This document shows, piece after piece, positions 8,402 through 17,743 of a stretch of 64,000 nucleotides of DNA (the first letter of the stretch is position 1; each line of letters opens with the position of its first letter). This stretch comes from Glaciecola sp. GTDB lineage: Bacteria > Pseudomonadota > Gammaproteobacteria > Enterobacterales > Alteromonadaceae. Under the pieces are notes generated by a model. That model searched no databases, was not told where the DNA came from, and worked only from the letters and a program-made list of their open reading frames with translations. The stretch is taken from NCBI GenBank assembly GCA_029246415.1, contig JAQWNF010000011.1, positions 84,984 to 148,983 of the forward strand, written 5' to 3'. The translations under genes were made by a program, and so were the position numbers.

Positions 8402-9364
8402 ATGACCACGTTTTGGACAATATGGATATCGGTAATTACGCTCGGCTCTATCGCCGGCTGTTATTTCTTACTTCGCTGGACACTAGCAAACAAAACGGGT
8501 GTTAAAGAAGGCGAGTCAATGGGCCATGAATTTGATGGTATCGTTGAAATCAATAATCAACTACCGCGTTGGTGGACGATTATGTTTTACATTACCATCG
8601 TTTGGGGCTTAGCGTATTTAGCACTCTACCCTGGTCTTGGTTCTTATAAAGGATTATTGGGCTGGCAGAGTTCTAACCAAGGTATCCTTACTTTGGAAGA
8701 GTCAGAGCAAAAGTTACAAGCGTCAATTGAATCAGGTGCTTTGATCCAATATGACCGTGAAATCAAGTTTGCCAATGAAAAATTTGACCCTATCTTTGCT
8801 GAATATGCGAAAATCGATGTCGAGACATTAGCAACTGATCCACAACATGCTGAAGCATTAAAAGTGGGACAGCGTCTGTTCTTACAGAACTGTGCACAAT
8901 GTCATGGTTCAGATGCCCGTGGACAAAACGGCGGCTTCCCTAACCTAACAGATGATGATTGGTTATATGGCGGTTCTGGCGCTAAAATTGTAGAAACCTT
9001 ACAACGCGGACGCAATGCTGTCATGCCTGCTTGGATAGATGCATTTGGTGAAGATGGTATTGCTGAAGTAGTTGAGTACACATTAAGCTTATCTGGTCGC
9101 CAAGTTGATCAAGAGCTGGCAGCGAAAGGCAAAACACGTTTTATGGCATGTGCCGCTTGTCATGGTATGGACGGCAAAGGCAACCAAATGATGGGTGCGC
9201 CAAACTTGACTGATAACGTGTGGTTGTATGGTGGCAGTAAACGTAGTGTTACAGAAACACTTACTTACGGTCGTAATGGTGTTATGCCAGCATTTAGTAA
9301 AACACTAGGTGATGATAAAATCCATGTAGTTGCTTCATATATCTATAGTTTATCTAATAAATAA
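8402..9364 (+). CDS. ccoP: cbb3-type cytochrome c oxidase subunit III (di-haem cytochrome c)
   Basis: A 320-residue subunit with two N-terminal hydrophobic segments and two periplasmic cytochrome c domains. Haem motifs are CAQCH (Cys164-His168) and CAACH (Cys250-His254). It accepts electrons from the bc1 complex or soluble cytochromes c and hands them to CcoO. The ATG at 8402 follows a CAGGAG site inside ccoQ; a TTG six bases earlier is in frame but less likely. A clear intrinsic terminator follows within 20 bases and separates the structural from the assembly genes. Confidence 0.96.
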   Translation: MTTFWTIWISVITLGSIAGCYFLLRWTLANKTGVKEGESMGHEFDGIVEINNQLPRWWTIMFYITIVWGLAYLALYPGLGSYKGLLGWQSSNQGILTLEESEQKLQASIESGALIQYDREIKFANEKFDPIFAEYAKIDVETLATDPQHAEALKVGQRLFLQNCAQCHGSDARGQNGGFPNLTDDDWLYGGSGAKIVETLQRGRNAVMPAWIDAFGEDGIAEVVEYTLSLSGRQVDQELAAKGKTRFMACAACHGMDGKGNQMMGAPNLTDNVWLYGGSKRSVTETLTYGRNGVMPAFSKTLGDDKIHVVASYIYSLSNK

Positions 9365-9382
9365 CACTTTTATGATATAGTT

Positions 9383-9415
9383 AAAGCCTCGTTTTTACGG
9401 GGCTTTTTATTTTTA
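9383..9415 (+). terminator. Intrinsic terminator of ccoNOQP
   Basis: AAAGCCTCG pairs with CGGGGCTTT (9398-9406, one G-T pair) around a six-base loop, followed by a T-rich run to 9415. It lies 19 bases after the ccoP stop, so ccoH onward probably uses its own promoter or read-through. Confidence 0.85.
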
Positions 9416-9465
9416 ACTATTTATTATTTTTACTTTACACCATCCCTACACCTCTTGGAGTTCTG

Positions 9466-9975
9466 ATGAGCACACCAGATTCATCGTCTAATGCAAACAC
9501 ACCTTGGTACAAACAATTTTGGCCTTGGTTTTTAATTATAGTGCCATTGTCTTCAATGATTTTTTCATTGAATTATGCAAAGTTAGCAATGACCACTGAT
9601 AATGACTTGGTGGTAGATGAATACTACAAAGAAGGTAAAGTCATTAACGCACGTTTGGATAAGATTGAAAAAGCGCAAAGCCTTGAGATATCATCTTCAC
9701 TCTTAATTAGCGGTGATCGCGTTGCATTAACGTTTAACTCAGGAGCACCGCAACAAGGTCAAGCGCTGCAATTAAATTTTTACCATGTCACTATCGCTGC
9801 CCGAGATTTTGAACTGTTATTGACGCGTGACGCTGCTGGCGTGTATCGCGGTAGTCATACGACTGACATAATAGGTAAATGGAAAGTTTCTTTGATGCCG
9901 TTAGATGAGCAGTGGAAAATTCAAAAAACGATACAATTACCCTACTCTGGCTCCATCTCATTTGATCCCGAATAA
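9466..9975 (+). CDS. ccoH: FixH/CcoH family cbb3 oxidase assembly protein
   Basis: A 169-residue protein with a single membrane segment (about residues 18-36) and a periplasmic domain of the FixH family. FixH/CcoH stays associated with the maturing cbb3 oxidase and is needed for its assembly. Support comes from the DEYYKEGKVIN segment typical of the family, the length, and position directly before ccoI and ccoS. The ATG at 9466 follows a TTGGAG site. ccoG (rdxA), often located between ccoP and ccoH, is not present here. Confidence 0.85.
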   Translation: MSTPDSSSNANTPWYKQFWPWFLIIVPLSSMIFSLNYAKLAMTTDNDLVVDEYYKEGKVINARLDKIEKAQSLEISSSLLISGDRVALTFNSGAPQQGQALQLNFYHVTIAARDFELLLTRDAAGVYRGSHTTDIIGKWKVSLMPLDEQWKIQKTIQLPYSGSISFDPE

Positions 9976-9995
9976 GGCAAAGGTTTTACTATCTC

Positions 9996-12410
9996 ATGGA
10001 CTATACTTGTTTTCATTGTGGTTTGGCTGCAGCGGATGATCACTCCTTTGTAGTCCGAGTCTTTGACCAACCTCAAATTATGTGTTGCCCAGGCTGCGCT
10101 GCAGTTGCCCAATCGATAGTTGACAACCAACTCACCGATTATTACAAATTCAGAACAGAAAACGCTCAGCGTGCCCCTTCGGCAGCTGAACAAGCTGAGT
10201 TGTTATCTAAGCTCAGTGTTTATGATGCTCCCGAACTCCAACAAGATTTTGTCCTAGACCAAGGCAACTTAAAAGAAGTACAGCTAACCCTTGAAGGTAT
10301 CACCTGCGCGGCTTGTGGTTGGTTGATTGAACGACACTTAGCCAAGCAGCCTGGAGTGGTGCACAACGCCGTGAATGTTGGTGCAGCTCGGGCTTCCATT
10401 AAATGGGAGCCTACGGTTACTTCTTTATCGGCTATCTTAAGTGGCTTATCTGGGATTGGCTATGATGCTCAACCCTTTTCTCCAGAACAACATGAACTGA
10501 CCTACCAAACTGAACATAAACGTTTTATAAAGCAACTTGGTCTGGCGGGTATCATGACGATGCAAGTCATGATGTTATCAATGGGCTTTTATTTTGATTG
10601 GCTGGGTAATATTGATGCAGTAATGCGTGAGTATTTTCAGTGGATAAGTTTAGTGTTAACGACCCCTGTAGTATTTTACTCCGCATCAACATTTTATCTT
10701 GGGGCTATCAAAGCATTATCACTACGCGTATTAAATATGGACGTACCTGTTACTCTTGCGATTATGGGAACCTATATTGCTGGTATAAAAGCAACATACT
10801 TGCATACAGGTGAAGTGTATTTTGAATCTATATGCATGTTTATTTTCTTTTTATTAACCAGTCGCTTTCTCGAACATCGAGCGCGCTACAAAGCAACGGA
10901 AATCGCGTCCAACACGATGAAGTATGTGCCAGTGAGTGCAACGGTACTTGCTCCTGAGACGTCAGAGCAAACAATAGTAACCGCTAAATCGTTAATGCCT
11001 GGACAGCTTGTATTGGTGAGAGCAGGCGAAACGATCCCCATTGATGGGGAAATAATTGAAGGTGACAGTCACATCGATGAATCTATGTTGACGGGCGAAT
11101 TTGAGCCCGTCACCAAAGGCATAGGTCAAAGTGTCTTCGGTGGCACAATCAACCAACATAACAGTATAATAATTAGGGTCAAAGCCGAATTAAAATATGC
11201 GTTAGTTAATCAAATCTTGCGCTTGCAAACGGATGCGATGGCACAAAAACCAGCTATCGCACAAATGGCAGATAAGTTATCACAATATTTTGTAGTTGCC
11301 GTCTTATTAATTGCCAGTATTACTTTTGCCGTGTGGCATGCATTAGGCAATGAAGATGCATTTTGGATAACCGTCTCAATCCTTATCGCTACCTGCCCTT
11401 GTGCGCTAGGTCTAGCAACCCCTTCGGCATTAACCTCGGCCATGGCACGCTTACAACAAGACGGAGTCTTACTCAAACAAGCAAATGTACTAGAAGCATT
11501 AACGCATGTTGATCATTTAGTATTTGATAAAACAGGCACACTCACCCAAGGTAAGTTTTCAATTATTCGCTCTGAGTCTATTACAGATCTTGAGCCAGAT
11601 AGATTATTATCCTACGTCGCAAGTATCGAAGCATTCTCAGAGCACCCCATAGCCAAAGCATTTGCACCAATAGCAACGATCCAAGTGACTAATCCCAAGC
11701 AGTATCTAAGTTTGGGGGTCGAAGGGACGATTGATGGTATGGTGATACGTTGTGGTACACGCCAATTTATGCGTCATCAAACCTCAATAGCACAATACCC
11801 TGCTCTTAATGACGCGACTATTTATGTAGAATCTGATACACAATTATTAGGTGGGATCTGGTTAAACGATTCTCTAAAACCAGATACCCAAGTAACATTA
11901 ACGAGTCTCAAGCAATATCAGCAAAGTATATTAAGTGGTGATGCACAGGTAAATGTTGAAAGCATCGCCGTACAACTACCGATAAATCATATTAAAGCTC
12001 ACTGCACACCAGAACAAAAACTAACTTACGTACGTGAGCGTCAAGCATTAGGAGAACATTTATTAATGCTTGGTGATGGTATTAATGACTCACCGGTTCT
12101 CGCTCAAGCAAATGTGTCGATTAGCGTGGGTAATGCTTCTGATTTAGCAAAAAGTGCGTCGGATGTTATCTTTTTGCAACCTAGTTTAGCTCCCCTCACT
12201 CAATTATTGGCTATAGCTACAGCTTGCAAACGAACTATCATCCAAAACTTTATGTGGGCGATAGGTTATAACCTTATCGTGCTACCTTTTGCTATAACTG
12301 GTATACTTACTCCATGGATGGCAGCATTGGGCATGTCAATCAGTTCCATTATTGTCGTTTATAACTCATCTCGACTTTTGTCGTTTCAGCAATCGGATTT
12401 GCCTAAATGA
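9996..12410 (+). CDS. ccoI: Copper-translocating P-type ATPase CcoI/FixI
   Basis: An 804-residue P1B-type ATPase that exports Cu+ for insertion into the cbb3 oxidase CuB site. In order: an N-terminal Cys-rich motif (CFHCG, then CCPGC), a heavy-metal-associated domain with CAAC at Cys104-Cys107, the membrane domain with the ion-binding CPC motif at Cys467-Cys469, the phosphorylation motif DKTGT at Asp511, SEHPIAKA in the nucleotide domain, and the GDGINDSP hinge. The N-terminal Cys extension is usual in FixI/CcoI and separates it from general CopA pumps. It overlaps ccoS by 4 bases (ATGA). Confidence 0.95.
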   Translation: MDYTCFHCGLAAADDHSFVVRVFDQPQIMCCPGCAAVAQSIVDNQLTDYYKFRTENAQRAPSAAEQAELLSKLSVYDAPELQQDFVLDQGNLKEVQLTLEGITCAACGWLIERHLAKQPGVVHNAVNVGAARASIKWEPTVTSLSAILSGLSGIGYDAQPFSPEQHELTYQTEHKRFIKQLGLAGIMTMQVMMLSMGFYFDWLGNIDAVMREYFQWISLVLTTPVVFYSASTFYLGAIKALSLRVLNMDVPVTLAIMGTYIAGIKATYLHTGEVYFESICMFIFFLLTSRFLEHRARYKATEIASNTMKYVPVSATVLAPETSEQTIVTAKSLMPGQLVLVRAGETIPIDGEIIEGDSHIDESMLTGEFEPVTKGIGQSVFGGTINQHNSIIIRVKAELKYALVNQILRLQTDAMAQKPAIAQMADKLSQYFVVAVLLIASITFAVWHALGNEDAFWITVSILIATCPCALGLATPSALTSAMARLQQDGVLLKQANVLEALTHVDHLVFDKTGTLTQGKFSIIRSESITDLEPDRLLSYVASIEAFSEHPIAKAFAPIATIQVTNPKQYLSLGVEGTIDGMVIRCGTRQFMRHQTSIAQYPALNDATIYVESDTQLLGGIWLNDSLKPDTQVTLTSLKQYQQSILSGDAQVNVESIAVQLPINHIKAHCTPEQKLTYVRERQALGEHLLMLGDGINDSPVLAQANVSISVGNASDLAKSASDVIFLQPSLAPLTQLLAIATACKRTIIQNFMWAIGYNLIVLPFAITGILTPWMAALGMSISSIIVVYNSSRLLSFQQSDLPK

Positions 12411-12628
12411 ATGTCATCTATGTCTTAATACCTATCGCGATTATCATCGTTGCAATTGCACTGTTAGTATTTTTTTGGGCAGTTAAAGCAAATCAGTTCG
12501 ATGATCTAGAAAGACAAGGCTCTGCTATATTATTTGATGATGATGTGACTGAAAAAGTGCCATCAACACATCCTTCACAGAAACCAGATCCAACAATCGT
12601 CGACCACCTATCCGATAACCAAAAGTAG
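12407..12628 (+). CDS. ccoS: cbb3 oxidase maturation protein CcoS
   Basis: A 73-residue protein with one N-terminal membrane segment (residues 3-26), then FWAVKANQFDDLE, the conserved CcoS/FixS signature. It is needed for cofactor insertion into the cbb3 oxidase. Its start overlaps the ccoI stop by four bases, so translation is coupled. Confidence 0.92.
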   Translation: MNVIYVLIPIAIIIVAIALLVFFWAVKANQFDDLERQGSAILFDDDVTEKVPSTHPSQKPDPTIVDHLSDNQK

Positions 12629-12638
12629 TTATCAGTCG

Positions 12639-13298
12639 ATGGATTCAATTTATATCACTGCATTACTTATCGGTCTAGCCGGCGGCGTGCATTGCGTGGG
12701 TATGTGCGGCGGTATAGCCAGTAGTTTACTCTTTAGTGCCACACCGACTGTCAGCCGTTATCGTCTATTAACCGCCTACAACTTTGGTCGGATATCTAGC
12801 TATTCTATAGCAGGCGCATTGGTCGGATATTCGGGTAATATGTTAACGCAACATACCTTTATCAGCCCTAAAATATTACTTATTTTTTCTAGTATTTTAC
12901 TCTTATTATTAGGTTTCTATATTGGTGGTTTTACCCAATCACTCACTTGGTTAGAGCGTGTCGGCGGACGTTTTTTCAGATTAATAAAACCCGTGTCGGC
13001 TCGTTTTCTTCCTTTAAATAATGCAATAAAAGCAATACCTTATGGGATGATTTGGGGATGGTTGCCATGTGGTCTAGTGTATTCTACTTTAGCGTGGGCA
13101 ATGAGTTCAGGCAGTGCAACAAATGGTGCGTTGGTCATGCTTAGTTTTGGTGTCGGTACATTACCGGCGGTGTTTGCAACTAGCATGAGTGGACAGTATA
13201 CGCATGATCTCTTTAGTCAGCCTTTAGCTCGCAAGTTCATCGCTATCATTCTAATTATTTCCGCAATAGCGTTGCTTAGTATGGCATTAATACACTAG
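12639..13298 (+). CDS. DsbD_2/SafE-like membrane protein of the cbb3 assembly cluster
   Basis: A 219-residue protein with about six membrane segments. It carries HCVGMCGG in the first segment and WGWLPCG in the middle, the paired Cys-containing motifs of the DsbD transmembrane-like group (often annotated as sulfite exporter TauE/SafE or cytochrome biogenesis protein). It lies between ccoS and fnr, a position it holds in many gammaproteobacteria. A role in thiol or copper handling during oxidase assembly is likely from context but not shown by sequence. The start is an ATG 10 bases after ccoS. Confidence 0.8.
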   Translation: MDSIYITALLIGLAGGVHCVGMCGGIASSLLFSATPTVSRYRLLTAYNFGRISSYSIAGALVGYSGNMLTQHTFISPKILLIFSSILLLLLGFYIGGFTQSLTWLERVGGRFFRLIKPVSARFLPLNNAIKAIPYGMIWGWLPCGLVYSTLAWAMSSGSATNGALVMLSFGVGTLPAVFATSMSGQYTHDLFSQPLARKFIAIILIISAIALLSMALIH

Positions 13299-13364
13299 AA
13301 TAAAATTCAATAAAAATAATATGGCTTTTTCCTTTTCTTAAATCTTAACGGCGTGCACAACATT

Positions 13365-14102
13365 ATGAATAAAATGGACTTCTCAATTCACTGCCAGTCA
13401 TGCAGTTTTTCACACTTATGTTTACCAGTTAGCCTCGACGAAAACGAACTTCAAACTTTAGACGAAATCATCGAACGTAAAAAACCGTTACACAAACACG
13501 ATGTTCTCGTCGAAGCTCAAACTAGATTTAAATCTCTGTATGCGGTGCGAAGTGGTTCTTTCAAATCCTATATCACGACCAGTGATGGTCAAGAACAGAT
13601 TGTTGGGTTTCACTTACCGGGCGATCTCATTGGTTTTGATGCCCTGAGTAGCAAACTTCACCAATCCAGTGCTACCGCGTTAGAAACCTCGATGGTCTGT
13701 GAAGTCCCCTATACTACCCTTGAAGAAATGTCAGAGCGTTTTCCTAAGTTACGCAAGCAAATCATGACCTGTATGAGTGACGATATTAAACAAGGTCATG
13801 AACTGATGATGTTGCTGAACAAGCGTAAAGCCGAAGAACGGTTACTGTATTTTTTAGCCCAACTATCACAACGCTTTTCTGAGCGTGGATTTTCAGAAAA
13901 ACAATTCAATTTGTCGATGACACGGAATGAAATCGGTAATTATTTAGGGCTAACCGTTGAAACGATTTCTCGTTTATTGACGCGTTTTCAGAAAGAAAAC
14001 TTGATCAGGGTCGACGGAAAATTGATTGAAATAATCGATTTTGAAACCATCTACAACCGCTCTCAAGGCTTGCACAACGATATATTGATCAAAATGGCAT
14101 AG
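13365..14102 (+). CDS. fnr: Oxygen-sensing Fnr/EtrA transcriptional regulator
   Basis: A CRP-family regulator of 245 residues from the ATG at 13365; a GTG at 13353 is in frame. Cys10, Cys13, Cys19 and Cys112 match the four [4Fe-4S] ligands of E. coli FNR (20, 23, 29, 122) with a constant offset of ten. The effector domain is followed by a helix-turn-helix whose TVETISRLL recognition segment is identical to E. coli FNR, so it should read TTGAT-N4-ATCAA. Candidate sites lie before ccoN and before uspE. The N terminus ahead of the first Cys is unusually short, and no strong ribosome-binding site is visible for either start. Confidence 0.93.
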   Translation: MNKMDFSIHCQSCSFSHLCLPVSLDENELQTLDEIIERKKPLHKHDVLVEAQTRFKSLYAVRSGSFKSYITTSDGQEQIVGFHLPGDLIGFDALSSKLHQSSATALETSMVCEVPYTTLEEMSERFPKLRKQIMTCMSDDIKQGHELMMLLNKRKAEERLLYFLAQLSQRFSERGFSEKQFNLSMTRNEIGNYLGLTVETISRLLTRFQKENLIRVDGKLIEIIDFETIYNRSQGLHNDILIKMA

Positions 14103-14127
14103 AATTTGTCTATTTGTAGATAACAAT

Positions 14128-14141
14128 ATGATCTTAATCAA
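14128..14141 (+). promoter_or_regulatory. FNR-type box upstream of uspE
   Basis: ATGAT-CTTA-ATCAA matches the FNR consensus at 9 of 10 defined positions. A TATAAA -10 lies at 14163-14168, predicting a start near 14175, about 41 bases from the box centre. That is the standard spacing of a class II FNR-activated promoter, and no good -35 is needed or seen. Confidence 0.65.
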
Positions 14142-14217
14142 CTGAATCGACTTTAGCAGTAGTATAAAACTGATTCACATTTTATAGTTCGGGTGAACAT
14201 TAGCTCGGACTATAAAA

Positions 14218-15141
14218 ATGATTGATATAAACTCTGTATTAGTGGTGATTGAGCCCACGCAGAAAGAGCAACCTGCATTATTACGTGGTATTGACTTGGT
14301 TAATAAAACGGGTGCCAAACTGATGGTGTTAATGACCGTATACCATCCTACTTATGACTTAACTACCATGTTGTCCCCGCAAGAACGTGAGGAATTTAGA
14401 GCTGAATATATTGCCGATCAATATCAAGCCTTATCTGATTTGGTTGATGCTTATGAATTACCGCGACGCACACTCACCGCTATTAACTGGCATAAACGTG
14501 AATACGAAAGTATCGTTGAGACAGCGGCCGACGAACAAGTCGATATCATTATTAAATCGACCAAATTGCATGATTCGGTTACAAGCCATGTTTTTTCATC
14601 AATTGACTGGCATTTAATGCGTAAATCACCTATTCCGGTGCTGTTAGTAAAACACAATGAATGGCCCTCCTACGCCGATATTTTAGCGGCTGTAAATACT
14701 GGAGACGAAGATCGCAGTCATAATGATTTAAATGAAAAACTCACTTCCACGGCTGAAGATTTTGCGCGATTATTTTCGAGTAATGTCCATCTCGTTAATG
14801 CGTATCCTAGGATCCCCCTACCGATGGCTAAATCAACCCCTAGTTTCACATTTAAATCGCTTAACGGTGCAATTAAAAATCATCACAGAGAAGCATTAGA
14901 CATGTTCGGTTTACGTCACCATATTCGTGCAGATTATTTGTATGCCCAAGAAGGGTTACCGGAACAAGTTATTCCTTCCGTCGCGAGTAATATTCACGCC
15001 GATCTTTTAATCATCGGTAGTGGCAGCAAAACAGGCTTCACCAATTATCACTTGGGAAATACAGCTGAACACATTATGCATAAGATTAATTGTGATGTAT
15101 TAACCATCAAACCTGACGGTTTTATTTCACCTCGGCATTAA
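14218..15141 (+). CDS. uspE: Tandem universal stress protein UspE
   Basis: A 307-residue protein made of two Usp domains (about residues 5-145 and 160-300). The second ends in IIGSGSKTG followed by NTAEHIM, the usual ATP-binding-type G-x2-G-x9-G(S/T)-like loop of Usp proteins. UspE is a cytoplasmic stress protein linked in E. coli to motility and oxidative stress. Placement directly after fnr is conserved in enterobacteria and Shewanella. The upstream FNR-type box with a well-spaced TATAAA suggests anaerobic induction. Confidence 0.92.
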   Translation: MIDINSVLVVIEPTQKEQPALLRGIDLVNKTGAKLMVLMTVYHPTYDLTTMLSPQEREEFRAEYIADQYQALSDLVDAYELPRRTLTAINWHKREYESIVETAADEQVDIIIKSTKLHDSVTSHVFSSIDWHLMRKSPIPVLLVKHNEWPSYADILAAVNTGDEDRSHNDLNEKLTSTAEDFARLFSSNVHLVNAYPRIPLPMAKSTPSFTFKSLNGAIKNHHREALDMFGLRHHIRADYLYAQEGLPEQVIPSVASNIHADLLIIGSGSKTGFTNYHLGNTAEHIMHKINCDVLTIKPDGFISPRH

Positions 15142-15181
15142 TCAGTTTATAATTGCGTCAAAGACATTACTAGGCGCAATT

Positions 15182-16078
15182 ATGGTCAATACAAAGCTGC
15201 AAAATAAACTTCGTAAACTAACTGCTCAAGCGGTCACTCGATACGCCATGATTGAAGATGGAGATCGCGTCATGGTATGTTTGTCTGGCGGCAAAGATTC
15301 TTATACGATGTTAGATAATTTACTTTATTTACAAAAAGTTGCGCCGATTTCTTTTGAAGTATTTGCGGTTAACCTTGACCAAAAACAACCTGGCTTTCCA
15401 GCTCATATTCTCCCTGAATATTTGACCACATTAGGAATAGAGCACTATATTGTTAATGAAGATACATACAGTATAGTAAAAGAAAAAACCCCAGAAGGTA
15501 AAACTACCTGCGCACTCTGTTCGCGCTTACGACGTGCAATCTTATACAAAACAGCAAAACAACACAAAGCCACCAAAATAGCCTTAGGTCATCATCGTGA
15601 TGACATGTTGGAAACCTTATTATTAAATATGTTTCATGGTGGTAAACTCAAATCGATGCCCCCTAAATTGGTATCTGACAATGGCGAACAAATTGTTATT
15701 CGTCCATTAGCATTTTGTGCCGAGTCTGACATTGCCCAGTACAGCGAATCAGTCGGATACCCGATCATTCCTTGCAATCTGTGTGGCTCCCAAGAAAATT
15801 TACAGCGCAAACAAATCAAGTTAATGCTTCAAGATTGGCATGAACGCTTCCCTACCCGTATAGCTTCAATGGCAACATCACTGCAACAAGTGGTGCCATC
15901 GCATTTAGCCGATGATTCGTTATATGATTTCACGGGGATCACTACAACCGGAGAGCCAGTGATCGATGGTGATATTGGTTTTGATGAACCACAATTAGAA
16001 AATTCAGCTATTATTGAACTACACACGACAAACAACAGTGTCGATAACTCTAAAATTGAGATCCTAGAAATAAAATAA
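15182..16078 (+). CDS. ttcA: tRNA 2-thiocytidine(32) synthetase TtcA
   Basis: A 298-residue PP-loop ATPase that thiolates cytidine 32 in certain tRNAs using an Fe-S cluster. The PP-loop SGGKDS starts at Ser35. The two CxxC motifs are CALC (Cys110-Cys113) and CNLC (Cys198-Cys201), the cluster and catalytic cysteines of TtcA. It follows uspE by 40 bases on the same strand, as in enterobacteria. The ATG at 15182 fits the family N terminus. Confidence 0.96.
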   Translation: MVNTKLQNKLRKLTAQAVTRYAMIEDGDRVMVCLSGGKDSYTMLDNLLYLQKVAPISFEVFAVNLDQKQPGFPAHILPEYLTTLGIEHYIVNEDTYSIVKEKTPEGKTTCALCSRLRRAILYKTAKQHKATKIALGHHRDDMLETLLLNMFHGGKLKSMPPKLVSDNGEQIVIRPLAFCAESDIAQYSESVGYPIIPCNLCGSQENLQRKQIKLMLQDWHERFPTRIASMATSLQQVVPSHLADDSLYDFTGITTTGEPVIDGDIGFDEPQLENSAIIELHTTNNSVDNSKIEILEIK

Positions 16079-16093
16079 AAACATAAGGTCACT

Positions 16094-16996
16094 ATGAAGA
16101 TTGGATTAGCATTAGGTGCTGGCGCAGCCCGAGGATGGACTCATCTTGGGATCATTGATGCATTAGAAGCACTTGGAATAAAAATAGATATAGTTACCGG
16201 CTGTTCAATTGGTGCTTATGTCGGCGCAGCATATGCTTCTGGTAATTTAAACAAGCTAAAAGAATGGGCATTTGATCTGAGCGATTGGCAAGTATTGAGA
16301 TTACTTGGTGTCGGTATCAGTCGAGGTGGTTTAGCCAGTGGCGAACAGGTATTTAAATTACTTGCTGATGAGTTTTCAGCGGCTAACTTTAGCGAAATGC
16401 AAAAACCTTTCGCCCTAACCGCTACCGATTTATATTCAGGTCGAGAAGTTGTATTTAAGGATGGCGAAGTCGTTGAAGCCGTTCGTGCATCTTGTGCAAT
16501 ACCAGCTTTGTTTCCCCCTGTTAAATTTAACGGTCGATGGCTCGTTGATGGCGCTGTGGTTAACCCTGTTCCCGTTAATTTATGTCGTCGTTTAGGCGCT
16601 GATTTTGTTATTGCCGTTAATTTGAGTGCTGATTTTAGACCCGAAATGCTGGATAAAAATACTCAAGCACATGTCAAAGCGCAACAAAAGACAGATGAAA
16701 CATTAGCCAAGACACAAAGCTTTTTGCGCAGTTGGTTTTCACCTGAGCCAAAGGATGATACACCTACTCCACCGGGTATCATGAGTGTTATGAGTAATAG
16801 CCTTGATATCATGCAAGCTCGAGTGACACGCTCACGACTAGCTGGTGACCCTCCTGATATTTTAATCGAACCCCATCTACGAGATGTCGGTTTACTTGAG
16901 TTTGAAAAAGCCCAAGAACTTTATGCAGCAGGCAAAGAAGCAGTAGATCGATTAGAAAAACAAATCCTATATCAACTTAATTATTTAGATGTATAA
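16094..16996 (+). CDS. rssA: Patatin-like phospholipase (RssA-like)
   Basis: A 300-residue patatin-family protein. It shows the glycine-rich oxyanion segment GAGAARG, the nucleophile motif GCSIG (Ser38) and the DGA motif with Asp152, so the Ser-Asp dyad is intact. Family members are cytoplasmic lipid acyl hydrolases; RssA (YchK) of E. coli is the closest familiar relative. The start lies 15 bases after ttcA with an AAGG site. The C-terminal third carries a Lys-rich stretch and is less conserved. Its substrate is unknown. Confidence 0.88.
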   Translation: MKIGLALGAGAARGWTHLGIIDALEALGIKIDIVTGCSIGAYVGAAYASGNLNKLKEWAFDLSDWQVLRLLGVGISRGGLASGEQVFKLLADEFSAANFSEMQKPFALTATDLYSGREVVFKDGEVVEAVRASCAIPALFPPVKFNGRWLVDGAVVNPVPVNLCRRLGADFVIAVNLSADFRPEMLDKNTQAHVKAQQKTDETLAKTQSFLRSWFSPEPKDDTPTPPGIMSVMSNSLDIMQARVTRSRLAGDPPDILIEPHLRDVGLLEFEKAQELYAAGKEAVDRLEKQILYQLNYLDV

Positions 16997-17042
16997 GTAT
17001 TATGGTGATAACCATTTGCTGATTTTCGAACGCAAATAACAA

Positions 17043-17075
17043 GTTGCGGTTAGTTAATTAACCGCAACCAATTTT
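17043..17075. terminator. Bidirectional hairpin terminator between convergent genes
   Basis: GTTGCGGTTA and TAACCGCAAC form a perfect 10-base-pair stem around a six-base loop, with ATTTT on the plus side. It lies between the convergent rssA and the minus-strand gene ending at 17078. The T run is short, so efficiency is uncertain. Confidence 0.6.
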
Positions 17076-17077
17076 CC

Positions 17078-17734
17078 TTACTTAGATTCAGTTAGAGCAG
17101 TAATTCTGAGAGGGTCAGTTGGTAAATTTACTGTCTTCAATGCACTGATTTGAGCCTTAGATAAACGTAAGATACCTTGAACAACCTGCAGATTATTACC
17201 TAAGTCTGCATTCAGACTATCATCTGCAAAACGCAATTGTAGCCCACTGACTTGTGGCATTAAAAATGACATAAAGCCGCCCATCTCATCAAAAAACGCC
17301 ATATATTGACCGAGGATAAAACTCAGATCGGCTTGTGTATACTCGGTTTTAATGTATTCGGGTAGCGTTTCAATTTGCACATTAATGTCGCAATGATTAG
17401 CTTGTTCACGTAATGCTAACCTGATTTTTGCATCCGCTAAACGAAGGGCTTTTTCTGTTGGGATACTAAAACGCTGTTCATCAGAAACAGTCAATGGGAT
17501 ATCTTGTTTTTGGGTATGTATATAAGCACTTTCAATATGACATAACGCATTATCAGCATGGATATTAGTAAAGCCAAACGCAAACCTTAGGGCAGTAATA
17601 TCATCACCAGATAACTTACGCGTATGGCTATAAAAAGTCTTATATTCGACTTCTAACATTTCTTCTGTAGACGTTGCGCTTGCAGGGTTTGATAAGCTTA
17701 ATGCAATGCCAAGTAACAATATGGGTAATTTCAC
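17078..17734 (-). CDS. Secreted protein of unknown function (possibly DUF2987)
   Basis: A 218-residue protein from a GTG start. The first 20 residues form a signal peptide ending at ASA, so the mature protein is probably periplasmic. The mature part has two Cys residues (in ALCHIES and NHCDIN) about 59 positions apart that could form a disulfide. The overall pattern resembles the DUF2987 proteins of Shewanella and relatives, a family without known function; I could not confirm this by search. It lies 9 bases after the Bax-like gene and may share its transcript. Confidence 0.7.
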   Translation of the reverse strand: MKLPILLLGIALSLSNPASATSTEEMLEVEYKTFYSHTRKLSGDDITALRFAFGFTNIHADNALCHIESAYIHTQKQDIPLTVSDEQRFSIPTEKALRLADAKIRLALREQANHCDINVQIETLPEYIKTEYTQADLSFILGQYMAFFDEMGGFMSFLMPQVSGLQLRFADDSLNADLGNNLQVVQGILRLSKAQISALKTVNLPTDPLRITALTESK

Positions 17735-17743
17735 TATTTCTCT

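Noticed and set aside
14387..14617. 76-codon frame inside uspE
   Set aside because: Out-of-frame shadow of a conserved gene.
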